A stretch of DNA of 64,000 nt from Apiosordaria backusii (Eukaryota; Ascomycota; Sordariomycetes; Sordariales; Lasiosphaeriaceae), in NCBI GenBank assembly GCA_030549205.1, contig JAUKTV010000004.1, forward strand, positions 2,604,001 through 2,668,000, read 5' to 3'. Positions 44,601 to 55,625 of this stretch are shown piece by piece. Position numbers and translations under genes: made by a program. The notes under the pieces are model-generated. The model was not told where the DNA came from. It ran no database searches and saw only the letters and a list, made by a program, of their open reading frames with translations. Numbering within the stretch: the first letter of the stretch is position 1; every line of letters begins with the position of its first letter.

Positions 44601-45032
44601 TTTGACATGTAGCAGAACGGAGTTGCCATTCTCAGTAACACCAAAGAGCTTCACAGCAGGTTGACCACCGGCAATGGTGCCCTCCTCGGCCTCGATGGCC
44701 TGGAAGCAAAGACTGTCTTTGGATGGGTCGAAGTCATCCGGAATTGGCGGGCGATCCCAAGCCTGGTCCTTTTCTGAGTTGTTTTGTTTGAGGTCGGATA
44801 TATCCTGGTTCAGCCTTTCGAGGACCTCGCTCTCGAAGACGCTCTTCTGTTGGCTCGAGGCCATCCTGCCCTTGGTGTCATTTTGAGAGCTCTTGAAGCG
44901 CTGTGCTGGAGAAGATGTGGGCTCGTCGATGCGGCGCTTCTTGGTCGCCGAAGAGGGAGTTGCGGCGATGTTTCGCCGGGTGCTTGACGCCTCGCCGAAC
45001 ACCCTCTTTTGCGGTAATGTCGCAGAAGGCAT
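41609..45032 (-). CDS. pol3: DNA polymerase delta catalytic subunit
   Basis: Family-B replicative polymerase that extends lagging-strand DNA with PCNA and proofreads. Exons on the minus strand: 45032-44268, 44209-42402, 42350-41609 (3315 nt, 1104 aa, the normal size). The N-terminus has KKRRIDEP-type basic signals. The 3'-5' exonuclease motifs are intact: FDIECAGRKG (Exo I), YNIANFDFPYLL (Exo II) and YCLKDAYLP (Exo III). Polymerase motifs A DFASLYPSIM, B KISANSVYGLTGA and C YGDTDSVMV are intact. The C-terminus carries CysA (CMGCKKPL ... CADD) and the Fe-S binding CysB (CQRCQGSMHCEVICSSKDC). Both introns keep frame (VDCS/IAGMSW and GAQE/YVKDTIADLL). It is divergent from the uncharacterised gene at 45732. 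Confidence 0.97.
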
Positions 45033-45731
45033 TTTGAGTTGCTCTGGTAGCTCTGCTGGGAGGAGTGGCTTGCGGAGGCGTTACGTTTCAAGTCCACCTG
45101 TGTGTCGAATCATGAAGTTATGGGATGCAACAGCTGGATCGTCTGTGGTATGATGAAAGAAAGACCGTTGGAATAGAAAGACGGGAGCTGGCTGTCGTAT
45201 TGTTGGAGGTGTTGATGGCACGAACTCTAAATTCATTGATCCAGAAACTGGGTGGACGCGCTCCGGTCCCTTGGTACGTGACTGCCCCACTTTCCCGACG
45301 CGACAGTTTTAATTGACCAGTGAGGTACGTACCTTTCTTTAAGTAATTCCACAACATGGCCGCAACAAGAGCTCCTACCGTGTAGAAAAACATATGGGAT
45401 CAAGCGCGAGTGCCTCTGTACTAGATGAAGCGTTATCTCCAGTGACTCCTGCCAAAAGACAGACAGCTTACAAAAAATGTAGTTGCAGCAAGAGTGCAAA
45501 ACGCCAAGTGCCACGTGAATTCGCGTTGCTTAACCCTTACCCTGGACTTTCACTCTGATCTGAACTCATTTACCCCGCCAACCTCCATCACATCTCATCG
45601 ATTGTTTACTTTCACCAACATACTCATCCAGCTTACATCAGTGAAATCAGAAACTACCATCAACTAAAACAACCAGTTCAGTCTCACATATCATTCATAA
45701 GAGCTCCCACACAAACAAAAATAATCTCAAA
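45033..45731. other. Divergent promoter region upstream of POL3
   Basis: 700 bp. A minus-strand frame at 45118-45393 starts with a hydrophobic stretch (FFYTVGALVAAMLWNYL) and could be an upstream ORF or an unannotated small membrane protein. It has no recognised family and may be fortuitous. The 150 bp before the plus-strand gene at 45732 are CA/TC-rich leader. Confidence 0.4.
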
Positions 45732-46759
45732 ATGGCCGACCGCCACCACAACCCCCTACCCCCCTCATCCCGACTTATAACCACCACAACCGCCCACATA
45801 ACCACCAAACCCTCCTCCCGACTCATCCAACAACCCCCCGGTCCCTCCACCTCAACAACACAACCCCCAACTGCCAGCTCCGTCCGCCGCAACCTCTTCC
45901 AAAGCCAACTAACCCGCCGACCCCCCACCACCACCCCTCCTCCTCAACCTCGTCCGAAACCATCCGCCTCCACCACTCCTACTCCCCCACCGACGATGAC
46001 CCCTACCAAGACCACCCAGCCTCCCCCCCTCCCCCACCCCACTCCCCATCAGCAGACATAGTCCCCCGCAACTCCCTCGGCGAAATCGAACTCGGCGACC
46101 CTCCAACTCCCCCCCTGTACGACACAGACGACGACAACAACAACAACCATAACCACCCCTCCTCCCCCTCTCACCACTCTCATCCCCACCACCCCCACAG
46201 CAACAACCACAACCCCAACGATCACCAAAAAACAGAACAAGCCGCCGCCCGCCACCGCCTCTCCGAAGCAGTCCGCCAGCACCAACTCCACCAAAACAAA
46301 CTCCTCATGTCCGTCCCCGGCGCCGGCGGCGGCAACATGGGAGGAATGGGAATCCACCACCACCCACCAATCAACCAACCAGAAGGCAAGAAGACCTACC
46401 CCCTTTTCAATAATCCTTCTTCTTCTTTTCTTCTCTTTCCCTCAGAAGCACCCCACTGCTCTGATCCCTTCTGCTCTGGCCCTTCTTCTTCCTCCCCCAA
46501 GTTTGTGTATTATCCTGGTCCTGATCCTTTCTTGTCTTCCTCCCCCAAAGATGACGATGTGAAGGGGAAAGGAAAGATGGTTGATTTTGATGAACACGGC
46601 GAGAATGAAAATGAAAGTGGACTAGCATTTGCTAAAACGAAATATTTCACCGAAGCAGAACTCGTCGAGGAGGTCAAGACCAGTCTGAGAGCAAAAGTGG
46701 CCGCTTTGGCGCAGGACAACTGGATGTTTGAGCCTGAGGAGCTGCCGAGACCTCATTAG
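45732..46759 (+). CDS. Uncharacterised low-complexity protein, apparent frameshift
   Basis: Not assigned to a known family. The first 60 or so codons (starting MADRHHNPLPPSS and reaching SSVRRNLFQSQLTRRPP) are in one frame. From about 45918-45945 the sensible frame shifts: it continues SSSTSSETIRLHHSYSPTDD, DIVPRNSLGEIELGD, then LSEAVRQHQLHQNKLLM, and ends with a conserved-looking helical tail, FTEAELVEEVKTSLRAKVAA and DNWMFEPEELPRPH. The whole span (1028 nt) is one base short of a multiple of three. One missing C in the C-rich run near 45922 would join the two parts. No GT-AG pair fits. The protein is rich in Pro, Thr, His and Ser and probably disordered. Sequencing error, recent mutation or programmed frameshift cannot be told apart here. 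Confidence 0.6.
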
Positions 46760-46962
46760 ACAACAACAACATTTATTACGAAAGATCACGAAAGACCCAC
46801 GAAACGCGACACAAAAATGTAGAGCAATACCCGAGCATTATTCTTATGCTGCTGTTTAATTGAATTACGGGCCATGTTCCTACGTCAAAACGTATACTAC
46901 TACAACTCCCCAGGAAAACGTATGCTCTCCCCCCTTTAACCCCCATTTTTCACACACCCACA

Positions 46963-48073
46963 TTAATCCAACCCCTCAGCCGTCGGTGCAGCCTCCACCC
47001 TCCTCGCCATTGGCCTTCCACCATTCCCACCGCCACCCGGCATCCCCAAAAAGCTCCCCATCATATCAAACAAGGGGTTGCTCTGCCTCGGCCTCTGAAT
47101 CCCAAAATACATCTCCCCAATCAGCTCCAGCGCCGTCTCCCACACCCCGTCCGTGGCTTCCTTAATCGTGGGCATGTATTTCGCCTTCAACTGCCTAAAC
47201 ACCTCGGGGTTGTTCCCCTTTTGCACCGCCAGAATCAGCAGCCCCAAAAAGTTCATCAGCGGCAGGCTCGGGAATATTTTGGTGTCTCCCACATCCTGGA
47301 CAGCCAAGCTCGGGTTCTCGGCGATGAGTTGCGAGGTAAAAACCTTGTAGCAGGTCGTAGCGGCTTTGAGGTTGGCCATGAGGAGATATGGCAGCACCGC
47401 GCGGGCGCAGTAGAGGGGAGCGGTGTGGGTTTCGTCTTGCTTGTACCATTCGTACTCTAGTTGCGCCAGCACGGGGGGAGAGTCCTTTGTAGTTCCCAAA
47501 ATGAGATGCCGTTCCGCCTCGTCGAGGTTATCCTTCTCCTCAGCAAACATTGACCCAATAACGTGATGCAATTCCGGGTCACCGGCTGGGTAATTGGAGT
47601 ACTTCTTTGACCACCTATCCCATTGTATCAGCATTCCACCCCCCCTAAACCAAATCCAAGAAATGGGAAACATACTCGACAACATCCTTGACAAACCTCT
47701 TCCTGTTCGGCTCCGCAGCATCAAACAGCCTCAAGCAAGTGAGCACCCTCCCCTTGGACGTCGCATCAACCTTCAGCCCCGCCTGTTTATACACATCAAC
47801 AAGCAAGATGGCCAAGTCACCACCGCTCCCGCCTCCCGTCGGGCCGGTTTTGAGGAGAGATTGAGCGACAGAGGACAGGATGTCGATCGCCGCGGCGTAG
47901 TTTTGCGACTTTGTGTACCGGGCCGCGACGAGGCGGGTCTCCTGGGCGGCTTCGTATTGGGCTTCGAAGGGCATTCCCGGCGTGATTTTGGACTGGAGGC
48001 GGGCGATGATTTTGGCTATTTTGGGGTTGGTGGGAGCAGCTGCCGCCGCGGCGGGGGCTGGGGAGGAGGCCAT
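46963..48073 (-). CDS. get4: Get4-like tail-anchored protein targeting factor
   Basis: Helical-repeat adaptor that with Get5 passes tail-anchored membrane proteins from Sgt2 to the ATPase Get3 for ER insertion. Exons on the minus strand: 48073-47676 and 47614-46963 (1050 nt, 349 aa). The junction restores KDVVE/WSKKYSNYPAGDPELH. Get4 (DUF410) features are IARLQSKITPGMPFEAQYEA, ETRLVAARYTKSQNYAAAID, LHHVIGSMFAEEKDNLDEAE, HLILGTT and NFLGLLILAVQKGN. The N-terminus is Ala/Pro-rich; the C-terminus is Gly-rich after the last helix, which ends PLFDMMGSFLGM. The ATG at 48073 is the first in-frame ATG; an upstream non-ATG extension is possible but not needed. Confidence 0.94.
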
Positions 48074-49014
48074 CTTGAGATCTGGGGGAGGCAATGCGCC
48101 GGTGGTCGAAGGGACTTGTCGAGGTAGTTAGGTGGGGTTGAGGTGAAGCTTAGGTTGGGTAGGACTGGGATCGGTATGGTTCGAGGTTCTAGTTGTACGA
48201 GGGCGCCGGTGTAATTTCGAGCGTGGGGAGAGAGGCGCGCAACCGAGCACGGTATTAAAGCTCTCCAGTGATGCGAGGGACAGTTGGGTATTGTAAAAGA
48301 GGCAATAGCTGAGTTCCGTTGCTTTGGGACAGTTCTAGCTCGAGGTCAGGTCCCACCTCCCCCTCGTCTCCACTCTTGCGCAACTGCCTGCCGCTCCATG
48401 TGCTTGCCCCACAATGACGGAGGGATTCTTCTGATTTCTGCGGGGCAGAATAACAGGGATCACTTTGACCCCGCCATTTCCAGAATGATTTCCTGCGGGT
48501 TAGGGTTACCATAGCTTCACGTTGTAGCCCCTGAGCCCCTTTTATTTCTGTACCCAAAGTACAGATATCACCTTGTGTACAAACCACATTACAATAAGGG
48601 ATATCATCGTCTTATGTATTCACTTGTCAACCGCTACCAACATGTCACCCATCCCTACGCCTACGGAGCAAGAAGACCTTGCGAACAGCTTCACTCATCT
48701 AGGTCCCTGCATGCGCTTGGATTACTGCCAGTACCAGTAACCCCAAACGCAAACGCTCGTGATATCCTCTTGTTGATTTTCAGCCCCTAACCAGCTGTAT
48801 CTCCCAACCCCACCCTCGACTCGACCTCCAGAAAGTCTATTAACCCGAACCGCTATGTGTATCTTGATCCCCGCCACTCCCCTCTCTCTTGCTATGCTGT
48901 CCGCCCATCTTCTCAATTCGTGATCTTTACGCAGCCTTCGCTGCACTAAGCCCCAGCAAAAGCTTCGCCGCTGCGGCCTCTTCATCGGACGACTCCTATT
49001 TCGTCCCTACCAAC
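48074..49014. other. Intergenic spacer between GET4 and the UIM-protein gene
   Basis: 940 bp holding the GET4 promoter and the 3' flank of the next minus-strand gene. Short open frames only; none recognised. Confidence 0.5.
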
Positions 49015-51995
49015 TCAGTCAGTAACCATCTCATCCACATTCCCATTGACTTTTGTAGGAGCCGCCGCACCACCATCATTCTCATCGCCGCCGCCCGTGC
49101 CCGTGCCTGTGCCCGTGGTCTCGCGGTGAATCGCCCCAACATCGTTAGCACCCGTAATCATGGGAAAAAACGAGGAAGTGCGGCGTTCCACCATCTCCTG
49201 AACCGCCACACTTACCCCTTTCTCTCCCAATGATCCAACACCCGTCGTCTCCACGCCAACATCCAACATCTCTTGATCCTTCTCCCCGCCAGTCTGTGAA
49301 CCAGCCGAAGCCCTGTTGGACGACAGAGTATCCAGACTAGCCGACCTCTGCAGTTTCCCAGGCCCATAAACACCAGCCCACTCATCATCGACCCCGCGCT
49401 TCTTTGGATTTTCTGCCTCCAGCTCATTCGGTTGCTCCGCCCCCGTCTCCTTCGATTTCTCCGCGCCCAGCTCCTTTTTGAAGAAGTAATTGTCATCCCT
49501 GACAAATTTTTGCAGCTTCTCCGGTAGTGGTATGTACTGTTCTCTCATGGCCAAATCCGTCGCGTACACCAACATACGGCTGTCTTTAGATTTGTTCCAC
49601 ATCTCAAGCACTGACTTGAGCCTCACAAACTGGACACAGACGGTTGTTAGCATCACCCCACAAGAACTTCCTTCTATGGCATCCATCACCACATACCTCA
49701 TACTCAACCCTGTTGCGATACGACATCTTCAGCCACCAACCACTCGTGTCTAGCTCTTCAGTAGACGGACTCTTCTTGGTTACATCATCCGGCGGCTCGC
49801 CCGCCCATCGCAGGAGAACCTGAGAGTCCCCTATCACCGCCCCGACAAGCGTATATTTGTGACTTGGGTTCCACTTCTCGTCTTCAGACGGCGTGGCGAG
49901 TTTCGCAGCGTTTGCCTCGTACTCCGCATCTATCGGGTCAAGAACAGCCTCCTTGAGCCCTAAAACGCAAGAATTCCATGTCAGCTCTCGACCCAACAAT
50001 GAACATAACATCATATACTCCACTTACTCTTTGTCAAGTCGTCTGTCCTAGCAATCACGCCCTGAAGCTGCTCAATTCTGGTGTTGTAGTGGGCAAGGAT
50101 TTCACTCTCCTTATCCGTCCAAGATGGCTGATCCTTCGATCCAGGCAAATAGATAACCTCTTCTCCATTTGCATATGCCTCCTCATAGTTCCTCCAAAGG
50201 GCATTTTGTCGCATCTTTTCGATTCTGCCCTTCAATAAGTTTATCGTTGCCGCGGCCAAGTCCTTGCGCGATTTCGACTGGTTCGAATTCCAAGGCGTGA
50301 ATCTCGACGTGTCCTTTTCCCTGCCCTTTGCTCTCTCCTTTCTCTTGAACAGATTGATTTGTTCCATCGCAAGTTCTGCGACCCTTTCGCGGTTCTGTGT
50401 CATGTATCGGTCGAGGTAAAAAATTTCGGGAATCTTGACATTGTTGACACGATCGTCCTTGACCCGCATGGTCAGAACCTCGGATGGGTTGGTAACCATT
50501 GCCAACAATCCTTGGTCGATGTCCTCAGCCGCCAATGTGACGTCAGGATAAAATAGGAGGTCCAAATAATCATACAGGGTATTTGGTAGCTTCCCATCAT
50601 AGCTCTGGCCGGGGGTGAATGGCAACCATAGGTCCAAAAGGCCGAAATGATCTGCCGATTGGATTACATTTAGGTCTGCAACCGGCACGACCTCGACGTC
50701 CGACATCAAGACCGAGTACCGTACGACCGGCGAGGAATCACTGGCGTCTCGCAGAGTAGTGTTATACACAAATCTGTGAAAGAACTCCTTTTCAACGTCA
50801 TTAGGGTAAACGCTTGGAGGTTCTGGAAACTGCGCCATAATATCAGCCGTCGCATATGACCGCGTTGTCCCCTCCAGAAAAGCCATTAGGCGATGCACTT
50901 CGTATTCCCAACGCGGTCCTTGACCCGTGATCGGCTCGCCTTTCCACCATTCCTCTGTGCATTGGTAGCCCCATGCTGGGTCTACGCCAATTTTGAGTAG
51001 GGTATTACGCGCCGCTGGAATTCGTTGCAAAATAACCAGGAGGCCACCTAGCAGGTGGCTGATATGGTTGGGCCGCCGCCTAAGAAACACGGGCAGACCT
51101 GCGCTCCTTGATCGGCAACTCGGCACCTCGTCTTCCAGTGGTGGTGGGAAGTGTCTAACCACCCCCCACTGTTGCTCGGAATAGTGCTCTCTGTTAGCCG
51201 GCCCAAACTGAACTTTAGCTGGGGAAGATGGCCGGGGAGGTGCTGGTGGTGCCTGTCCTTGGTTCAGCGATAACGCAATGGCATTTTTGAAGTTTTGGTC
51301 TTCTTCTTCTCTGGACTTTGGGGCACTTTCGATAAATCCAGGGGTTCTGTTATCCGCCGGAGTGGGAGCCCTAGTCGGAGCGCCTGTGGTCACAGGAGGT
51401 TGGCCATACAGTACCTCATCCTCTCCCTGAATCCTGAATGCTAAAGACAGGTTAGTCTTCTGTCGACCCCCCATTTCTCCATCAGGATGTCTATTTGCAC
51501 CTGATCCAGGGGCCCGTTATACTACAACATAACGTTGTATGTATACTACAACGCAACGGACCCCATACAAATAGACATCCTGTCCCTTCGCAGTCTGGAT
51601 GATGGAAAGGCCTACTCACAAGGTGATGCCGTTCCCAGCAGCGGAGCCAACCGAGTCGTTTCTGCCGCCTCTACCCCCGGCATTTCATCCCATTGATCCC
51701 ATCCAGAAGTAGGCTGCGGTGGTTTGTTTTTGTATTTCTCAACCCATTTCTACACCTCACAATGTCAGCTCCCAGCTCACAACCTAACATCCCATAACCG
51801 ACGCCGACTAGGGGCCAAACCACTTACATCAGTCCCCATAAAGTCATAGTACTCAGTGAGAACCGCGTCAAGACTATTCTGGTGACATCTCAGAGCCCTG
51901 ATCAGCATCACATCATCTGGAATCCCAGTGCAAAAGCCCAATATCTGCGCGCGAGCGTCCGTCTCCTCCTGCGTGAGAACTAATTCGTCCGCCAT
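49015..51995 (-). CDS. UBA/UIM-domain protein with degenerate USP-like region
   Basis: Exons on the minus strand: 51995-51828, 51749-51620, 51440-50028, 49959-49697, 49629-49015 (2589 nt, 862 aa). The N-terminus resembles a UBA-like fold (ARAQILGFCTGIPDDVMLIR, ALRCHQNSLDAVLTEYYDF). A ubiquitin-interacting motif follows (EEEDQNFKNAIALSLNQ). The middle and C-terminal parts resemble the USP25/28-like deubiquitinase fold (HLLGGLLVILQRIPAARN, FGLLDLWLPF, YTLVGAVIGDSQVLLRW, GWWLKMSYRNRVEYE, SRMLVYA). I cannot find the Cys box (N-x-G-N-T-C) or the catalytic His motif, so it may be a ubiquitin-binding pseudo-enzyme. The long second intron (51441-51619) contains an inverted repeat. The tail is acidic and Ser/Gly-rich. 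Splicing is well supported; function is inferred. Confidence 0.78.
51483..51582. mobile_element. MITE-like inverted repeat inside an intron
   Basis: A 15-bp perfect inverted repeat, CAGGATGTCTATTTG at 51483-51497 and CAAATAGACATCCTG at 51568-51582, encloses 70 bp. The inside has a second, imperfect inverted pair (GGGGCCCGTT / AACGGACCCC) and two direct copies of ATACTACAAC. The element lies wholly in intron 2 of the UBA/UIM gene and codes for nothing. No clear target-site duplication was seen. It could be a small non-autonomous DNA element or a structured intron. Confidence 0.55.
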
Positions 51996-53344
51996 GGTGT
52001 CCCCAACCTCCAAATGTGTTGCTAGACGCTGCGCAACCGACCCCGCGTCTAACGAGTCGAACTTGGCTTGTTGGGGAAGACAAAGTTGGGTGGCTGCTCG
52101 TTCAGTTTGCCATCGAAGGAGGGTGGCAGATATCTCGAGAGCTCAAGATGACGGGTCGGGTCTCGTCAGGAGGGGTTGACGAAAGGCCCGGGAGCAGCAG
52201 CGAGTGCAGAGGTGGTGAAGTAGCCCAGAACTCTCCCAGGAACAGGCGTTGCGTAGGTGCGGTTTATGTTTCGTTGAAATAGTGCCGGAGCTGCTACTTG
52301 TTGAGGTAGGGATACCGACCAGCTCGTGCTGGTTCAAATGGTGATATTAACGAGAGCTATGCAACTTGGTACAGGGCTGGATCTTTTGCTGAGCAAAACG
52401 AATGATTTCCCCGGCGATGACGGTGGTGTAGGGGTCGGTCTCGGAAAGCGGTGGACGGGAAACGAATTGCTCTCTCTCTCACTCCTGTCGTTTGTTGTCT
52501 CGTGGAAGTTGCTCAGGCTGCTGCTGTCTTTCCAAGCAGTGGGAACCTGGAATTAGGTCAGGAGGTCCGGAAGGTGGGATAGTCAACGGAACCTACCCAA
52601 TTTACAGGGAAGCTGCAGCGCATCTTCGGTCTGGTGGTGGGCAGCTGCTTGTCTCTTGGTCTTGGCACGCCTCTAAACGCACGGGCCATGACAATTACCC
52701 CGCCATGCTGGTTTGGGGAAGAAGTGTCGTAATGACCAGGCCATCTCACTCAGCTGCCAACTTCGAGTATAGCGTACCTGAGAAGCTGAAAGGTGAGGCA
52801 GAGCATATTCGTAACAGGCGACAAGGCAGCTGGGCCTCATGTCAAGCTATGAAACCATCTATTGGTATAGCGAACCCATAGGGACACCTTCACTGTCACA
52901 TCACAGCCGTCTATGCCGTAGCAAACACAGCCCAACCAGTCACAAGACCTCCTGTCCGTTTCGTCATGTATACATTATTCGCTCTCTAAAGTAAATAAAC
53001 GATTAGTGACCTCAAACCCCAGCTCTCAAACTCTTCTTGCTGGTATTTACAGCAATCGAACAAAAGCTCTTCGCAATCCTGAACGCATTCCATCCATTCT
53101 GCTTTCCTCTTTCCGCCCAGAAGTAATTGCGCCCTGCTTTCCCAGCATAAATAAAACAACCAGCCAAACAGAAAGAACCCTTCACCCGATATTCCCCTCC
53201 CCACCCCATAAAACGCCCGATTCTCGAATGTTGAGGTGTTCCCCATGCAATGCACGCTAGATGTCGAATGGGAGACTGAACCGATAGACAGAAGAAAAGT
53301 ATAAAGTCGGAAAAGTGTAAAAAGAGACAGTCCAAGACTGACGA
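51996..53344. other. Intergenic spacer
   Basis: 1.35 kb between the UBA/UIM gene (promoter side) and the 3' end of CDC34. Several short frames without recognisable domains; no RNA gene or repeat seen. Confidence 0.5.
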
Positions 53345-54182
53345 TCACCGCTTCTTCGCTTCACTCCCCGACACAACCTCCTCATCACTCCCATCATCGT
53401 CACTTCCATCCTCGCCCTCATCCTCCTCCCCATCGTCATCCTCCCCCTCATAATCCTCCATATCCTCATCCTCCCCAGTATCACTCCCCCCAAAGTCAAA
53501 ATCATCATCACTTTCCTGCCAGAAATCATCATCATTCTCCACCTTTGGCGGCGGCGCCGTCTCAAAGCTCCTCGGCATCTCAAAACCCTCGGGAATCTTC
53601 TTTTTACTCTGCTCCACCGTCTCCCGCGCCTTCTTGTTGTACTCCTCCCTCCGATCCCGGTACATCACTCCCGCATCGACATTAGCGGGGGAGCTAATCT
53701 CGGGATCGTCCAGCAGCAGCAACACCGACCTCAGCACGCTCTCCACGCACTGCAGCGGGCTCCACCGTTCCGACGCATCTTCCCCCGACATGACGTCCTC
53801 CCCGGGGGTGTGCAAAATCGAAATGCAGAGCTGGCCGTCGGGGTACACATTAGGGTGCGTGATCGGGTTCAGAAACCGGAACTTGGGTGGCTGGTACGGG
53901 TATTCCTCCGTGAAAGCCATCTCGGCCTGAAGGTAGGCGCCGTTAAAGACTGAGTCCGAGTTGATCACCATGAGAGCGAACTTCCACTTGAGGATGTTGA
54001 TGTCTTCGTTCTGGATTTCAAAGAGGCGTTAGTCAGTCAAATGCCCTCCGTAGGAAAGAACACAAAACGCCAAAATCAGGGGCACATACATCGTCAAAAT
54101 GAATCCACTTCTCTTGTCGCAGGGCCTTCATCTCCCCCATGAGTCGCGTCCTCGCGGCCGTCGCCTTGCTCGCTTTGGACAT
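53345..54182 (-). CDS. cdc34: Ubiquitin-conjugating enzyme E2, Cdc34/Ubc3 type
   Basis: E2 enzyme that works with SCF (Skp1-cullin-F-box) ligases to polyubiquitinate cell-cycle regulators. Exons on the minus strand: 54182-54090 and 54010-53345 (759 nt, 252 aa). The junction restores WIHFDD/NEDINILKWKF. The UBC domain holds YPYQPPKFRFLNPITHPNVY and the active-site Cys in DGQLCISILH. The acidic loop insertion typical of Cdc34/Ubc7 is present (TPGEDVMSGEDASERWSPLQ). After the fold comes a Cdc34-like linker (KARETVEQSKKKIPEGFEMP) and a strongly acidic C-terminal tail, needed in Cdc34 for rapid SCF binding. Orthology to Cdc34 rather than Ubc7 rests on that tail and linker. Confidence 0.95.
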
Positions 54183-55625
54183 GATGGGCGTGTTGGTTTT
54201 GGGGTGACTCCTCAGAAATCTATAGCCGAAGGGTTGTAGAACTCCAAATGAAAATCGTCGGAAATCCTGACTCGAAGAAAAAACGAAGGTTGCTTGCCTC
54301 AAGAGAGAGCGTGGGCGGAGTTATTTGGAGGTGAGAATTTGGCAGTCGTACCTAAGGGAGGGAGAGAAGTCGAAGATCAAGGCAGCTGATGGACCGATTG
54401 TTTCAGGCTTTTATTTAAGAGGCCCAAGCCTGGCTGGACGGGCTGGACTGGGGGGGGGGGGGTGATGCTTGGTAAAGCGCAGCAACAATGTGGGGAAGAG
54501 GGGCGTGCGAGGGAAGCTTGGGGTCAAGTCGAGTGAAGTGACTGGAAAGAGGTTGGAAAAAGCGAATTTCACAGAAGAAACGTGAGAAAGAGTAAAACAG
54601 ATTCTAATCTAATCTATCCCTGAAACAAAAATCCGAATCTGGCGCCGAGGCTAGGTGGCAGGTACCTACTGCAATATATCGGGTTTTGGTTGCAAAGGCA
54701 GGAGTTCAACAAGTCGTCCTGGTTCCCTGCCGTCCGCCGCATGTTGGCAGCCGGCTCACGACGAACAGCAGGCACGAGCCCAAGAGCCTGGACTGGACAA
54801 CGCCCACGCGCCCAAGTGCCGCCTCCCTGGGTGCGATACCGCCCCCGCCACAGGCTGAGTTAAGCAGCACGACAGCCGACAGGGGGTTCTCTGTCGGGAC
54901 TTGGATTGGTTCCAATCGATCCGGAGCCGAAACCTGATCTTCAAGGTGTCACCGACACCATTCTGTTGAGCGGTCAGCTTCCATTTTGCTTTGATAAGCT
55001 GCCCCTTGCAATTCAACGAGTCCGATCCGGGACCAGCAAACAAAAAAAAAATTCATCATTTCTGTGATCATCTCTCATCTTTTGAAAAAATGCTAATGTA
55101 AGCCGTCATGCGGGCAAGAGATATGAGCGGAGAGAAACGAAAAAGGCTCGCAACCGGACATGCCGGAGCTCTGGTGGGTGTGTGTAAGTGAGGGGCGAAA
55201 CGCAACCAAACCGCCTCATCTTTTCAGCTTTGGCCCTCAAATAGCATTCGGAATTGCTTCTCATTTCCGATTGTTTTTGTTACTTCTTAGAAAAGATATA
55301 TATGCGGGATTACACTACATACTCATAATATCAAAACTGGGTATCAAACTCGATCCTTTCTGGACCCAAACCCTGACCATGAGCCAAACCCAACCCCAAC
55401 CCAATCAACCAAATTAGCTCCAAGCTATGCCAACGACCGGATATAATATATAAGCTAGACAAACAACAAAAAAATCACCCATATCGCATGCCTAGGTGTG
55501 TTATAGTAGTTATAACTCAGCAAGATGCCCACGCCAGAACAGAAAAGAAAAGAGCAGACCAACAGTTAGGCCGGTATATATCATAAGATAGAATGTGAAA
55601 ACCTCCTTGGCCGCGGGGGAGCGAC
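54183..55625. other. CDC34 promoter and GCN2 3' flank
   Basis: 1.44 kb. It contains a G13 homopolymer at 54450-54462 and short frames without domains. The GCN2-proximal half (55250-55550) is AT-rich, as expected for a 3' UTR. No RNA gene recognised. Confidence 0.5.
54450..54462 (+). repeat. Poly-G run (G13)
   Basis: Thirteen consecutive G residues in the CDC34 upstream region; likely length-variable and error-prone in sequencing. Confidence 0.9.

Noticed and set aside
45880..45920. Intron bridging the two frames of the gene at 45732
   Set aside because: The only GT-AG pair in the gap is about 23 nt and has no branch site.
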